64,000 nt of DNA, from positions 17,326,363-17,390,362 of the forward strand of contig NC_052135.2 in the NCBI RefSeq assembly GCF_016086655.4, written 5' to 3'. Below the pieces are notes generated by a model. That model ran no database searches and had not been told where the DNA came from. It was given only the letters and a program-made list of their open reading frames with translations. The stretch is from Lepeophtheirus salmonis. Its lineage: Eukaryota > Arthropoda > Copepoda > Siphonostomatoida > Caligidae. Made by a program: the position numbers and the translations under genes. Shown one piece after another: positions 48,721 to 60,261 of the stretch. The first letter of the stretch is position 1, and every line of letters starts with the position of its first letter.

Positions 48721-51700
48721 ATTGATTTTTTCCGCTTCTGCAATTTGTACGTCTCAAACCCCTTTTTTAATTTATTTAATTTTATAATCAACGACTATAT
48801 ATCAATGCTTAGAATTTTATAATATATATCCTGTACGTTATGTAAAAATAAGAGAAACCGAAAAATGACATGGTAACCCTGACGATTTGAAGAATGTTTT
48901 GGAGAAGAGGCTCCCGAAAAAAAACCCTCATTATTACTCTCCTTCCTTCATGAGCATACACACTAGAGATTAATTTATATTTAGTTTTCTATTTTCAAGA
49001 ATAAATGAGTAATGCTAACAGCTTTGAAAAATATAAAAAAACCTTTGTTCAGATTAGCGAATATTAGAATTGTGGGCATTTGTATTTATATTGTGCCTCG
49101 GAAAAAGTATAATCAATAAGTAACTTTTCATAAAAATAATCATAGATAACACCATTTAACTATCATCTAAGGAATAAATTGCCCTTATTACAATTTCTCT
49201 AGATTAATCGTTTAAATTAGCTGTTATTTCGTTTCATTAGATACACACTGCACTGTCCAAAGAGGAAGAAAATAAGAACGAATACAACTCCTTATCTAGT
49301 CAATACACAGCCAGGAATTACTCAAATAGCAATTCTTAATTATACTCTGTTTCCAAGAGGGGCTTACACTTATAGAACTGGTGGTATTTTGGGATATTAA
49401 GAGGGTTTATTGATGCTCAGGGAAGTGGCGACGGAGAAATTTAACTTGCTTTTGCCCAGTAGTTCAGATGTACGACCTGTGGTCTAGGGTGTATTATAGA
49501 ATATTAGAAGGGTGTTTTGGTGCCTCGAAACACGGCGGTGATAGAGTTTAAACTGTATTTTAGCCGAGCACTTCACCTGCATTTTTGGATATTAGGAGGT
49601 TACCTTGATGCTCAAGTTCGGCGTATGAACTAGAATAAAGCAATTAGTTCCTCATGGCTTGAAAGAAGTGTTCCAATATAATGCCTACATATTAGTATAC
49701 ACATAAAACCAACATGAGAATAGTTCTTAAAACTTTAAGGTTTTTATTTTTGTTTTATATTAAGCAGAAGAGTTCTTAATTATTAATTTTAATTTCTTAA
49801 TATCCCTATGTAACGTTAGGTGAACCTACTCTAGTACAAATTATGTATAGATAAAAAGAAACATCATTTATAATTAATTAAATATGTTCATAGGACAACC
49901 CGGCTTCTGAATGTTCTGTATGTATGAACAAACACATCTGTTGTGATATTGTGAGGGTTAAGAATTAGGATTTCTTGATCGCTATTATAATAAGAAAATG
50001 AGACGAAGGGGTCTTAGTCGGCGGCCATCTGTCTTCAACACCACCCTCATCATCATCATCTTGTCGATGTCTTTTCAATATCAAGTTTAAAAATTAAAAC
50101 TCCTCTAGCAGGTGTTGTCCTTATTTCTTTCTCCGAGGAGGTGCCTTCTACATATGCTTTTTCTTCTTCGGTTCCTTCCTTACCAACAACATGATCAAGT
50201 TAAAGAATACGTACATAAAATAATAAAAAGAAGTACAACATACATACAACTGACCTTCAAGGTCAAGTTAATTTTCAGGCAATAACATGAAGAGAGGGGG
50301 ATTGAAGAAGTAATACATACGGCACACAAAAGAAAAAGTGCAGAAGTAATTTAGAAAAAGATGCTGGAGATTTTTTTCTCTCTCTTCAAAGTAAATTAAA
50401 TTACTTACATACAGACGTTCTGTCATTTGTATACATTACTATGTAGTCTTAGCAGACAGCAATTTCTTCGCTACATATGAAGGACACAAGATACATTAGG
50501 AATGACCTGGATTATTCTAACATAGAAATGTATGTACATTTGAGGCCCCTGCTACGAAAAAGTACTTTTGCCACAATATAAAACTTCGAACCCAAGGATC
50601 AAAACGTTATCAGGGCATAGATCAGTGTTACTCAATTATTAGGAGCATAATCTACCATTTTAACCTTGATATTTAATCATATTTCTCCCCTTGAGACCTG
50701 GAGTCCAATTACAAAACTCAAAAGGTCTGGATTAGTACCACAGCCTGCCAGTTGAGTAGCCTTGGCATAGCCCTTATATTTAAGGGCATCAGTACCATAT
50801 TTAGAGTTTCTTAATCTGTATAAAATTTTGACACGTTAAATTTTAAACATCAAACGGGTTTTTGCAACAAAAATAACAAGAAAATCAATTTGTTTCAGTT
50901 GTAGTACAGATATATTTTAAATAGTATAGGGCTCAAATGTTAGGGTGACCTTATTTTGATTTCCAAAAGAGGAAAATCTTTGGGATTTTTGGAAAAGAAT
51001 GATAATGCTTGGAAATTAATAAATTTATTAATTAAATGAGATTAAATTTTACTTTTATTTATTTGTTAATGCAATTCTTGGATTTTGGATGAATTAGTCG
51101 ATTTTCAACTGTTTACTCTACAAAGAAAATTTATAAAATCAGCCTTAGACAAGGCATCATGTCTGGAGGACAAAGTGCGTTTGGTCACCTTGTCAAATGT
51201 AGAAGGAGACAGTATTTTGAAGTCAAATCCATACTTTCAATCACTTTGTATAGACTTTTTCCACGATAAAAAATGAAAAGGATTTAAAAGCCACATTGCA
51301 AAAAATTTCAGAGAGTCTTATAGGTCTTACATTTCTAAGATTTGAGAAATTATCAAATATAAATTTTGTAAATGCCCCCCTCCAAGATACAAATCATATC
51401 TCCACCCTGGATCATTGTATGTTATAAGAAGCTATACATATGTACTCATGATCTTACTAAAATATATAAATTATAAACCCCATAACTTTTGAATTAGAAC
51501 ACAAAGTATAACTGGATTACGATACATTATTATACAATACATATCCTGTGACCCATAAATGAGCCCCTCCATAGTATGTATTTTGGTAGGTATATCAAAT
51601 TCTGACCTAGTTTCCTATAAGAGATGTTGAAAGCTTTTGAATATTGACAAAAATCCTTGTACCTGCGAATGAGAGATTATGCATTCTACGAGGCTATCAT

Positions 51701-53400
51701 CCAAACCATGTTTTTCAACATTATTAAACAAATGAATAAGAAGGGTGGTCATCATAAGGGTCTGCAGATAGTTATCAATACTATTCTCCACATTATTTAT
51801 TTCGTGTATAGTTTATTAATATAATTATATATATAATCAGGTGGTTGAGTGTCCAAAATGGGATCTCTCTCTGTCTATATATAATATATGTAGTTATTTA
51901 ATTGTTTATATCCTCTCCCAAAGTTGATATTTTAGCATCTGTAATAATAAAAAAATAAACATAATTCCTCCATACTAATAATAAAATTCCCATCAAATAT
52001 GGATCATGCAATGCTTGGAATATCATCCTCTGACAGGGATGAGAAAAATACATATATAACATAGATAAATGATAGATGGTACTTTTCCAATTTGCCTTAT
52101 TTATATTTTGTTCTATCCACAAATTGCCACATTCTCGCAACCTTTCTTCCCAAAAGAAACAATAAAAAAGGCTCCAAATCAGTTGGGGATTACCCAATTA
52201 TCCCCAGCCATAGAATTATTGTTTTATAATTGCTGAGAATGGTTCACAGCTTAACAAACTGAAAAATCTCTTTATCATATATATTTTTATCCTTTTTAGA
52301 AACTGTGCACTTCATGAACTTCATTGTATCTCGCAACCTTTCCTGCAAAAAGAACACCCCCCAAAAAAAAAAAAAAGAGAAGGAATTGTTCACAGCATTA
52401 CAAAAACTCATTCAAAATCAACCAATCAACGTTCCGAACACTAATAATGGGAAAAGAAGCAGTAAAATTGATATTTGAGGACAAAAATTGTGTATATTTG
52501 TGTGTTAGTAAGGTAACCTCGTTTGTTTTAGATGCATAACATCCGCAAAACCTCTCGTTTTGTTTCTTATATATTAGCAGTAATATAGTATATGATGTTG
52601 TCCATTCAATAGCTAGCTCATGGGAGGAAGGTGATAATTTGGAATCAATTATTTAATTGAAGAGTATGCAATTAGCACTTGATTAATGGATTCTTCATTT
52701 GTCCGAAACTGAGGAGGAGAGGGTTGAAAGATCCTACTTCATTTTTCATACACCTTTGACGTAAATGATCAATATAATTATGCCCCATAATTAACACTAC
52801 ACTGGTAGAATCCATTGCCTCCATATTGTTTTCTATGGAAACGACATTTTGATTCATTAACTATCGTCAATTTAATTCTTGTAATATTTATTATTGCTCC
52901 ACTGGTACAAATACATGATATTGCAATTTTTATGTATAGGGGGCGTTTCATACCACTCAAATTTGCTATGGAAGTTCTACGGAGTTATTTGCTTTGTATA
53001 CTTAAAAGATAGCTCTACGAAGTTTAAATATAATAGATTACAATTACAACTAGTTTTTTTGAAAATTATATTGCTTTTATTTATTTATTAAATGACTAAT
53101 CTGAGAAAATCCATTGGTAATCATATTAACATAAAAATAAATAAAGTACATGTGAGTATCAAATTTCTTCAGTTTTGTGGTCAAGAATCATCAAATCTGA
53201 TAAAAGAGTTAAAAACACGTGCTTTTATAAAGATAATTTCATAGATTTGTTGTGTTTTGATGTATTTTCTTTAATATTTATAATAATGTATATTTAATAC
53301 CATTGAAACAGTATAATGGAAAACACAAGAGGATTTAGAAGCGAAACAAGAAACTTGTATTGTTTTTTTAATGTTTTTCTTTCCATCATAGAGAAGGGTC
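48721..53400. other. Long intergenic stretch upstream of cyclin D
   Basis: Apart from the tandem repeat at 49393-49620, no repeat or gene was recognised. A 63-codon frame at 51085-51276 (contains SALDKASCLEDKVRLVTLSN) has unbiased composition but no known domain and no visible splice context. It is a weak candidate for an exon or remnant. Confidence 0.4.
49393..49620. repeat. GC-richer degenerate tandem repeat, about 2.4 units
   Basis: Units begin with GGATATTAAGAGGG, GAATATTAGAAGGG and GGATATTAGGAGG at about 49392, 49499 and 49587. Inside, GCTCAGGGAAGTGGCGACGG parallels CCTCGAAACACGGCGGTG, and TTTGCCCAGTAGTTCA parallels TTTAGCCGAGCACTTCA. The unit is about 105 bp, with a shorter second unit. 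It is noncoding in all frames because of stops. Confidence 0.6.
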
Positions 53401-53728
53401 ATACAATAATATATAGGTGTAACCGGGAAGTGCTGCTATCTAACGAGAACTGTAGGCAATATCCTTTCTACTTACAGAAGAGGTGGTTGTTGAGTGTGCG
53501 CTGAACAGAACCTATGCGCCTGTGGTAGTGTATTAATGTGTTTCACTGTCTGCGCAGGACGATATTCCATGTGCATCGAACGATATTCTCTTTTGAACTT
53601 GCAACCTGATTTAAATTCAGTGTCTGAGCAGCTTTCAAACCTATAACAATCTCTCTCTCAACATAATTTAAACAGTTATCATATCTATAATCCAAATACT
53701 TACATAACACATAAGTGAAATAAAAAAA
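53401..53728 (+). promoter_or_regulatory. Probable cyclin D promoter and 5' leader
   Basis: This stretch directly before the start codon is richer in GC than the surrounding DNA. A TATATAGG sequence lies at 53410-53417. The leader region near the gene is CT-rich (53650-53662). An in-frame TAA at 53705-53707 lies eight codons before the ATG, which closes the frame upstream. The transcription start, and any upstream noncoding exon, cannot be seen from sequence alone. Confidence 0.35.
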
Positions 53729-54850
53729 ATGAACATGTGCCGTGGTGATGAATTATTTGCCATGGAAGGCGAACTTGCTCTTACTAATGTGGATAACTTG
53801 GTGCTCACTGAGGCCAAGTCATATGAAGATCCCGTACTCATCTCAGACGTTAGAATCCTCTCAAACATTCTCCTCAGAGAAAAAGATGCCCAAAAGTCTC
53901 CTAAGGAGAACTACTTTGAGTGTGTCCAAACAGAAGTGAAACCTCATATGAGGAAAATCGTCACTGACTGGATGCTGGAAGTGTGTGAGGATCAAAAGTG
54001 TCAAGCTGAGGTTTTCTCTCTGGCAGTAAACTACTTGGATGGTTTCCTAGCTAAAATAAACATCCAAAAGTCTCAATTCCAACTTCTTGCCACAGTTTGC
54101 ATCTTTGTGGCCTCCAAGTTCAAGGAGACTGCCCCTGTTCCAGCTGAAAACCTCGTCATCTATACAGATAACTCTGTTAGCATTCTTGAGATCACGGTAA
54201 GTCAATCAGAAATGAGACCCTTATCTTGTTGTCATGATAGAATAGAGACTTAATTATTATTTGTTCTTTCAGCAATGGGAACTTATTTTGCTTAATGTTC
54301 TCGAATGGGATCTCTCTGCCGTTACGCCCTATGGAATCCTTGATCATCTTCTCCGTACATTAAACATTGAATCCTCCTCATCAGAGACCATTCGACGACA
54401 TGCAGAGACCTTTGTGGCTCTCACAGCCACTGAATTCGTCTTTTACCAACATGGACCTGCTGCCGTTGCTGTCTCATGTCTCGGAGCTGCTCTCCGAGGA
54501 CTCAACGTATCCACTCTTTCCTCTGTGCTTGAGCACCTTCACTACACTACCGGAGTCAACACTGTAAGTTCAAACACATCCCTCCCTATTTTTGAATTAC
54601 AAATAATGATCAACTCTTTTTTTCTTAATCATTTTAGATCACAATTAAAGACTGCATGGACCAAATTGAAGAGTCAATTTCCATGAGTATGAGTGGCTTG
54701 AGCTTTCAGCCCTCTTCCTCTTCTCCAGCAGCACCTTCCTCCAAATCCAACAATGTCTCAGCTCCTAAAATCATACCTCAACATTACAACGGCTCCAAAT
54801 TTGTATCAACAACGCCTACCGATGTCATGGACGTGGCCTGTGCCTTTTAA
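53729..54850 (+). CDS. CycD: G1/S-specific cyclin D, three exons
   Basis: The coding exons are 53729-54196, 54273-54563 and 54638-54850. The introns are 76 and 74 nt, both GTAAGT...AG and both in phase 0. The product has 323 residues, close to the roughly 290-residue vertebrate D cyclins. D cyclins activate CDK4/6 in the nucleus to phosphorylate Rb and drive G1 progression. The N-terminal cyclin box begins at the MRKIV-DWMLEVCEDQKC motif (residues 74-91). CDK-contact Lys130 (in VASKFKE) and Glu159 (in QWEL) align with K112 and E141 of human cyclin D1. The exon 1/2 junction falls inside NSVSILEIT-QWELIL with family spacing, which confirms the splice. The second cyclin fold (exon 2) contains RRHAETFVALTATEF. 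After a Ser/Pro-rich linker, the C-terminus TTPTDVMDV matches the Thr286-Pro degron region, with Thr312 equivalent to Thr286. Oddities: residues 9-13 are LFAME where D cyclins carry LxCxE, and residue 105 is Gly in LDGFL where cyclins carry Arg. The start is the first ATG after an in-frame stop, with A at -3; a second ATG lies two codons downstream. Confidence 0.95.
54197..54272 (+). other. CycD: Intron 1 of cyclin D
   Basis: The 76-nt GT-AG intron starts GTAAGTCAATC and ends TTGTTCTTTCAG. Without splicing, the frame meets a stop at 54251-54253. Confidence 0.93.
54564..54637 (+). other. CycD: Intron 2 of cyclin D
   Basis: The 74-nt GT-AG intron starts GTAAGTTC and ends CTTAATCATTTTAG. CTTAATC is a plausible branch-point region. 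The length is not a multiple of three, so retention would shift the frame and lose the conserved C-terminal degron. Confidence 0.93.
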
Positions 54851-55381
54851 TCCCCCTTGTCATTATTTTTTTAAACCACGCAACCTCTTGTATCATTTCT
54901 TTTTTTTTTTTAGCAATTTTACAAGCCCATTTTTTTAGTCAGAGAAATTGGTAAAAAAGAAAAAAACAATTGTCGTCGTTCCCCCAAGTCACAAAATTAT
55001 TATTATTCCCCCCCCCCCTTTTTGCTATTTATAGTTTGCATGTGTGTGCCAGTCCATTACTTTATTATTAAAAACTTGTTGAATTTGTACCTGAGATATT
55101 TATCATATTTATATTCATATTCTTATATATAGTTACATCTATTTTACCTACTCCATATTATATAGTTATTTAGTATTTTGTCTGTAATACAAGCAACTCC
55201 TCGCTATTTTTTTACGTATATTTTTTTCCATGATTGTGTTTTTATGAATATGTATTCCTTTTCGTTCTTTTAGAAAAAGAGGAAAGACCAAAAGTTTTAA
55301 CAAAAAATAATAACATTTATTTTTCATGTTGTGTCTTTTATAATAATACATTTATACTGAACAAAAAAATATCGAAATAAA
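54851..55381 (+). promoter_or_regulatory. CycD: Cyclin D 3' UTR with AU-rich elements and polyadenylation signals
   Basis: AATAAA at 55376-55381 is a canonical polyadenylation signal about 525 bases after the stop. An earlier ATTAAA at 55067-55072, followed by TTGTTG-type sequence, could end a shorter transcript. At least six ATTTA pentamers lie between 55027 and 55354. AU-rich elements of this kind usually mark short-lived mRNAs, as is common for D cyclins. In this AT-rich genome some will occur by chance. Confidence 0.5.
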
Positions 55382-55930
55382 AAATATACCAAAGGTCGTA
55401 TAGTAAATATATATAAAAAATTGTTATTATTATTTCTCGTCAAAAAGGAAAAGTTTGTCTGCTATAAGGCATTTAAACCCCCATTTTCTTAGAAAAACAA
55501 CAACAACAGAAGACGAACAATAATAATAAAAGAACAGGACAGCTGTGCTGCCTGCCATCATCATCTTTTGAATGGGCTGTTGTTGTAATACTCGGCGCGA
55601 TTAATCTCTCTCCCCTGCTTACACTTATATAATGCAGTTTGCTCTATATAACCAACGGTTTTTATATTGTTGTATATACGACATACATACAAATACAAAA
55701 ATGGTGGGGGTATTTTGTAGGAAGTTTGAAAAGAATAAGAATTGTAAAAAGTTTTCTGCGAAATACTATTATTGTATGTATAATGTATAGTGTAGAAGGG
55801 GGTGGGCTGGAGGAAATTAAGGAATTTCTGCTTTTGACTAGAAATTTTTCGGGTCAAGAGGAAAAAAATAATACGCGAAAATAAGGGTTAATATTTTTTT
55901 AAAAGATTTATTTTCATAAAAAAGGTCATT
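55382..55930. other. Intergenic, nothing recognised
   Basis: No gene was recognised. Open frames on both strands at 55561-55884 overlap each other and have no domain features. Confidence 0.5.
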
Positions 55931-55939
55931 CGGGCAAAT

Positions 55940-56209
55940 TAGGCAGCAGGATAAGAAATGTAATATTTCAGTTTCCTTCCAAAATATTTAGTTTTTTGTG
56001 AATGGCCATGGATTTTGAAATTTATTCCAAAAAATTTGATTATTGTTATTTTTTTGTAAATAAGCATGGATTTTTGAAAATCATTTCGAAAAATTTTAAT
56101 CTTTGAATTTTTTTTTTTTTTTTTTCAAAAAAAAAAAATCACCCCCCCCCAAAAAAAAAACAAAAAAGTAATGATAATATATATGTATATAATCCTGTAG
56201 ACGCCCCTG
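55940..56209 (-). repeat. GC-ended A/T-minisatellite element, reverse orientation
   Basis: The right end CCTGTAGACGCCCCTG (56194-56209) is the inverse of the family head. A C-run and A-runs precede it. To the left are GTGAATGGCCATGGATTTTGAAA and TTTTTCAAAAA blocks. The left end is undefined. Confidence 0.6.
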
Positions 56210-59200
56210 TCCATACACATTATTTTTTGGTAGAAAAAGAGACAAGCATTCCAGAATTAGACACATAAAACATAATTTATATAAATTACAATTTGAATGC
56301 ATTATTTAACTGCAAGCAACACGAAGTCTTTTTTCATATCTTTGAATAAAAAGTATGAGTTTAAAATTACAATTATTTTAACTTTAATAAAAAATATATA
56401 GAATTGCAAACACAGATACTTTGGACGTCTTTATATACAAATCTTTTAGTACATATTAATATATACAAACCCTTTATACTATGAACTCATTAACATCTAA
56501 TGTTAACTGACCATGGTTTTATTATAAATATGAAGCGCCTGACTTTAGCTACTTGTGCTAGTTCCCACATTGATATTTATTAGAGCAAGTAAACACGCAG
56601 TTCAAAGACATCAAACACACTCAAAAATGAATCCTCATTGGACAAATTTTGTTTTGTTAGTTTAGATTATAATATTAACAACTACTAATTGACACTATAA
56701 TTTGATTTTAATAGTCCTATTACACAGCAAAACCACATTTGGTCCGGATTAAATTAATTCAAATATTACATTTTTTTGTTTTATTACTCTTTTATTCATA
56801 AAATTCTAAATTTATGTTATTCAAACGATATTAAGGAGTCATGGAAATATGGGCACTTGAATTATAAAATGGCACATAGAATCCTTATCAAATAGTTATT
56901 TTTATCCTCATAGTCCAAAATTACACCCTTAATATCTAATGAAATTTCTTATTACCAGTTGTATCCTGTAAATTCTTTATTTAAAATACTTTATCTCACC
57001 TTTCGTTTGCTACTTGTACAATCTGCTTAGAGTACAAGTTACATCTCATACGCGACAAATATAATTATAAACTATTTTTCTCAATGAACTGAGCACCAAA
57101 AGGCATATGCGATATATTAAGGGGCCAAAGGGGTCACCTTTCCTCCTCCCCCAACTTATTGAAGAAAAACATTAAAAATTAAATTTGCATGATTGTCAAA
57201 CTACGTGACGTTATTTTTATAATACTGACCCCCACTTATGAATCGGTTCTGTCGTCCCTACCTACAGGGCATACTCATTTTTACGTAGTATGTATAAAGA
57301 GAAACACATAATTTTTCGGCGGATTATGATTAATACCATTTAAAAGATTTAATCTCCATCCCTCCCTCTTCCAAATCCATATTCTAATTTATACATATGT
57401 AATCGTTACCGCTTCTTTGATGATGAGGATATATTCTGGGATTGATTGAAATCTTGATTGGAATTTTGTGTGCAATGGGGATATATATGTATAATATATA
57501 CAATATCTTTATAGGGACATTCTACAAACACCTGAAGCCCTTAATTTAAAATGTATTCAAATAAAGTAAGAAAATATGTCGTTTGTCTACGAATTTTACC
57601 ATGCTCAGAGGATGATTTATTTAGCAAATATATACATATGTATGTGGAGATAACTAATTCGGTCCAATTTGGGTCTGCAACGCTCTCATAGTAAAATTTG
57701 GCCTACGTCTACGACTTCATTTCGATCCTTGGTTTGAATTTCGGTGTCCATTTTGAATTTCGATCTTGAAAAAATCACTTCAGAGTGAACTTAAAATAAG
57801 CTCGCTCTCGGACCGAGTCTCAACACTAGTAGATATACAGAAATCAGAACCAATACAGACATTCAACTATGATTCAACCGTCATTCCAGCAAAAATATAT
57901 AATAAATCATTCAACCATTGCACGAAGCACCCAATCATAAGGACTATCCATAGCCTTGAAAACAATTCTTATCCATAGGGTAAAAAAATATATATCTATA
58001 TATTATACATACATACTCGTAGATCCTATCCTGAGGCAGTCAATTCTCTGCTTTGAAATCACATTGATATCTATGTATTAATTGTATATAGGTACCCATA
58101 ACTCCTTAGAGTAATGGGTTAATTACGTATTAATAACACTTCGAACACCTCTTTTTTAGGGCGTTGGAATCTCTTCTTCCCATATTATTTGTTTGTTCAT
58201 TCGTTCGTTCAAATCTCCTTTTTGGTACTAATAATGATTAAGTTATAAAATTAAAATCTTGGCAAAGGAGTAGAGATCAAAAACTTAATATTTATATACA
58301 TATATGTATGTTAAATAGAAGTTGTAACCTGTACTATAATAAAATTGTACCAGTTGCAATTTGAAGGCTCGTAACGACGTATTTAATTATAAGACCCGTC
58401 ATTTTAAATATTATCACTTTTAATTAATGATCTCATTTCTCTTTGATCTACGTATAATAATACGATTGTATGTATTATTTGTTCAGAAGTAAATGTATCA
58501 AACGTACCAAGGACTACTTATCGATTAATAGGTAATTTTCATCGGGTAAGTCAAAAATAAACACAATCCAACACAATTATTGCGGTATTTTCATCAAAAG
58601 TAGTATTTAAATGATTCACATCCTACGGTTATAACTAATACAATTTGCTTGTTCAAGTTGTAACATGTACACATCTCAACTCGTACATGAAATATATTCG
58701 CATGTACATAACTTCGTCCTATTATAAGCCTAGACATATTTGTTGGGAAACGTTTTTAAAGACCGAGGGAGTGTCTAGGACACATCCATACATATAAATA
58801 AAATGTGTACAATATTTTGTATGCATTGCAAAAAGCTCTCTTTATTCATTCATATGTAGATATTTGCAATGGCTCAGCCATATAATGTGTTTTGTTCTCT
58901 CTTATGATAAACGTAATTTAATATTTAGTCTTTTGTCATGGATTTTTTGCAAAATGTGTTGCACAAAGACTCTGGTGAGAAAAAAGTTTGCAGCAATTAC
59001 ATCTATTCATTTAAAGACTGCTTTGAAATGAAGAAATTCCCAAGCAGGGATTTAAGCATCTGTTTGGAGCTTTGAACATTTCAGGAGGCGGTTGGACTTG
59101 CAAAAACAGACAAACAGGGAACCCCCACACTAATGAGTCATGAGCATATATCATTTAGGTACGATACAGAATGTTGTAAGAAAGATATTTGATAGAAAAA

Positions 59201-60260
59201 TGAAACTAAAAGCATCCTACATATGTAGGTCAATCTTTATATTTTGAACATTTTTTATAAAATAGTTTTTGATTTTGTTTGCAAAAAAGAGGGACCCAAA
59301 TGAGCCATATGCAGCTCTCCTAAGCAGGAATTTCAGCACCTATATGGCTCTCTCATTCGATATGCCAAATAAGACTTGCCAATAGATTTTATAAATAGAA
59401 AAACCACAACAAATGAAGCAATTGTTTAGTAAAACCAACCTTTTTTTTTTGTTTAAACAATACAATGTCCAGTTAAATAAATAAATAAATGATATACCGA
59501 TAAAATAATAATAATAATTACAGAGATTGGCACCTGCGGCTACCCCTGACACAAGAAACAATACTCGTGCTTTCATATCCACCTGCAAAAAAAGGAAAAA
59601 AAAAAACTAAAACCAACTCAGAAATAAAAGAAAGAAGAAAAAAAAACCTTTTTCATCGTTTCTATTAATATTTAAACAGTTTTTAAGGCAGATTAGATTT
59701 ACTCTACCATATGCCACAGCTCCTTTTTATTATTGCTTTTATTCGTCACTACGTAGTATGTGTCAAAAACCTGACTCGCCTTGTTTTATATGAGCTACTG
59801 TATCTACTATCTACATATATGTATGTATGTTTCTAGGGTTGCTTATAATTTCAAAAGACATGATCTCATTTAAATTTCTATAGAGAAATTCAACGTGCCC
59901 TGATTCCATAATAAGGATTGAAAAGAAGTGGGGAGGGAGTGCCAAAAGATGCGATGAGATGCGATGAAAAAGGACCCAATTTACAATAGGAAAGCTTAAT
60001 GAATCTAACTGGATCGAATTATTTTGCTCCCAATTTTTTAGCGTATTTTAGAAAAGATTAAAGTGTCTCAAATGGTCCATAATAGTCTGGATTCGTATGT
60101 GCATGTTATATTGCCAAGAGCATATTTCGAAATAAAATGAATTTATTTCTGCTGTTTTCTCCTATATACCTACAAACATCTCCAAAATAATTAAAAATAG
60201 ATATAATTTTATTCCAATCCTACTCTACTTATCAAATTTCCAGAAGAAGTGGTCAAGTAA
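56210..60260. other. Intergenic, with a foldback and an hAT-like end
   Basis: No gene was recognised. It holds the ACTTGTAC foldback at 57012-57039, a related imperfect foldback near 58322-58365, and the terminus GGACCGAGTCTCAACACTAG (57810-57829). The inverse of that terminus starts CTAGTGTTGAGACTC and resembles the ends at 262 and 8301. Confidence 0.5.
57012..57039. repeat. Dispersed foldback motif, copy 2
   Basis: ACTTGTAC (57012-57019) and GTACAAGT (57032-57039) are exact inverses around AATCTGCTTAGA. They are followed by TACATCTCATA. See copy 1 at 44395-44446. Confidence 0.6.
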
Positions 60261-60261
60261 T

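Noticed and set aside
53668..53868. Minus-strand open frame over the start of cyclin D
   Set aside because: It is the antisense shadow of cyclin D exon 1 and has no features of its own.
54656..54850. Possible separate short protein starting at a Met near the end of cyclin D
   Set aside because: The frame is the third exon of cyclin D. The splice acceptor at 54636-54637 and the conserved TPTDV ending explain it.
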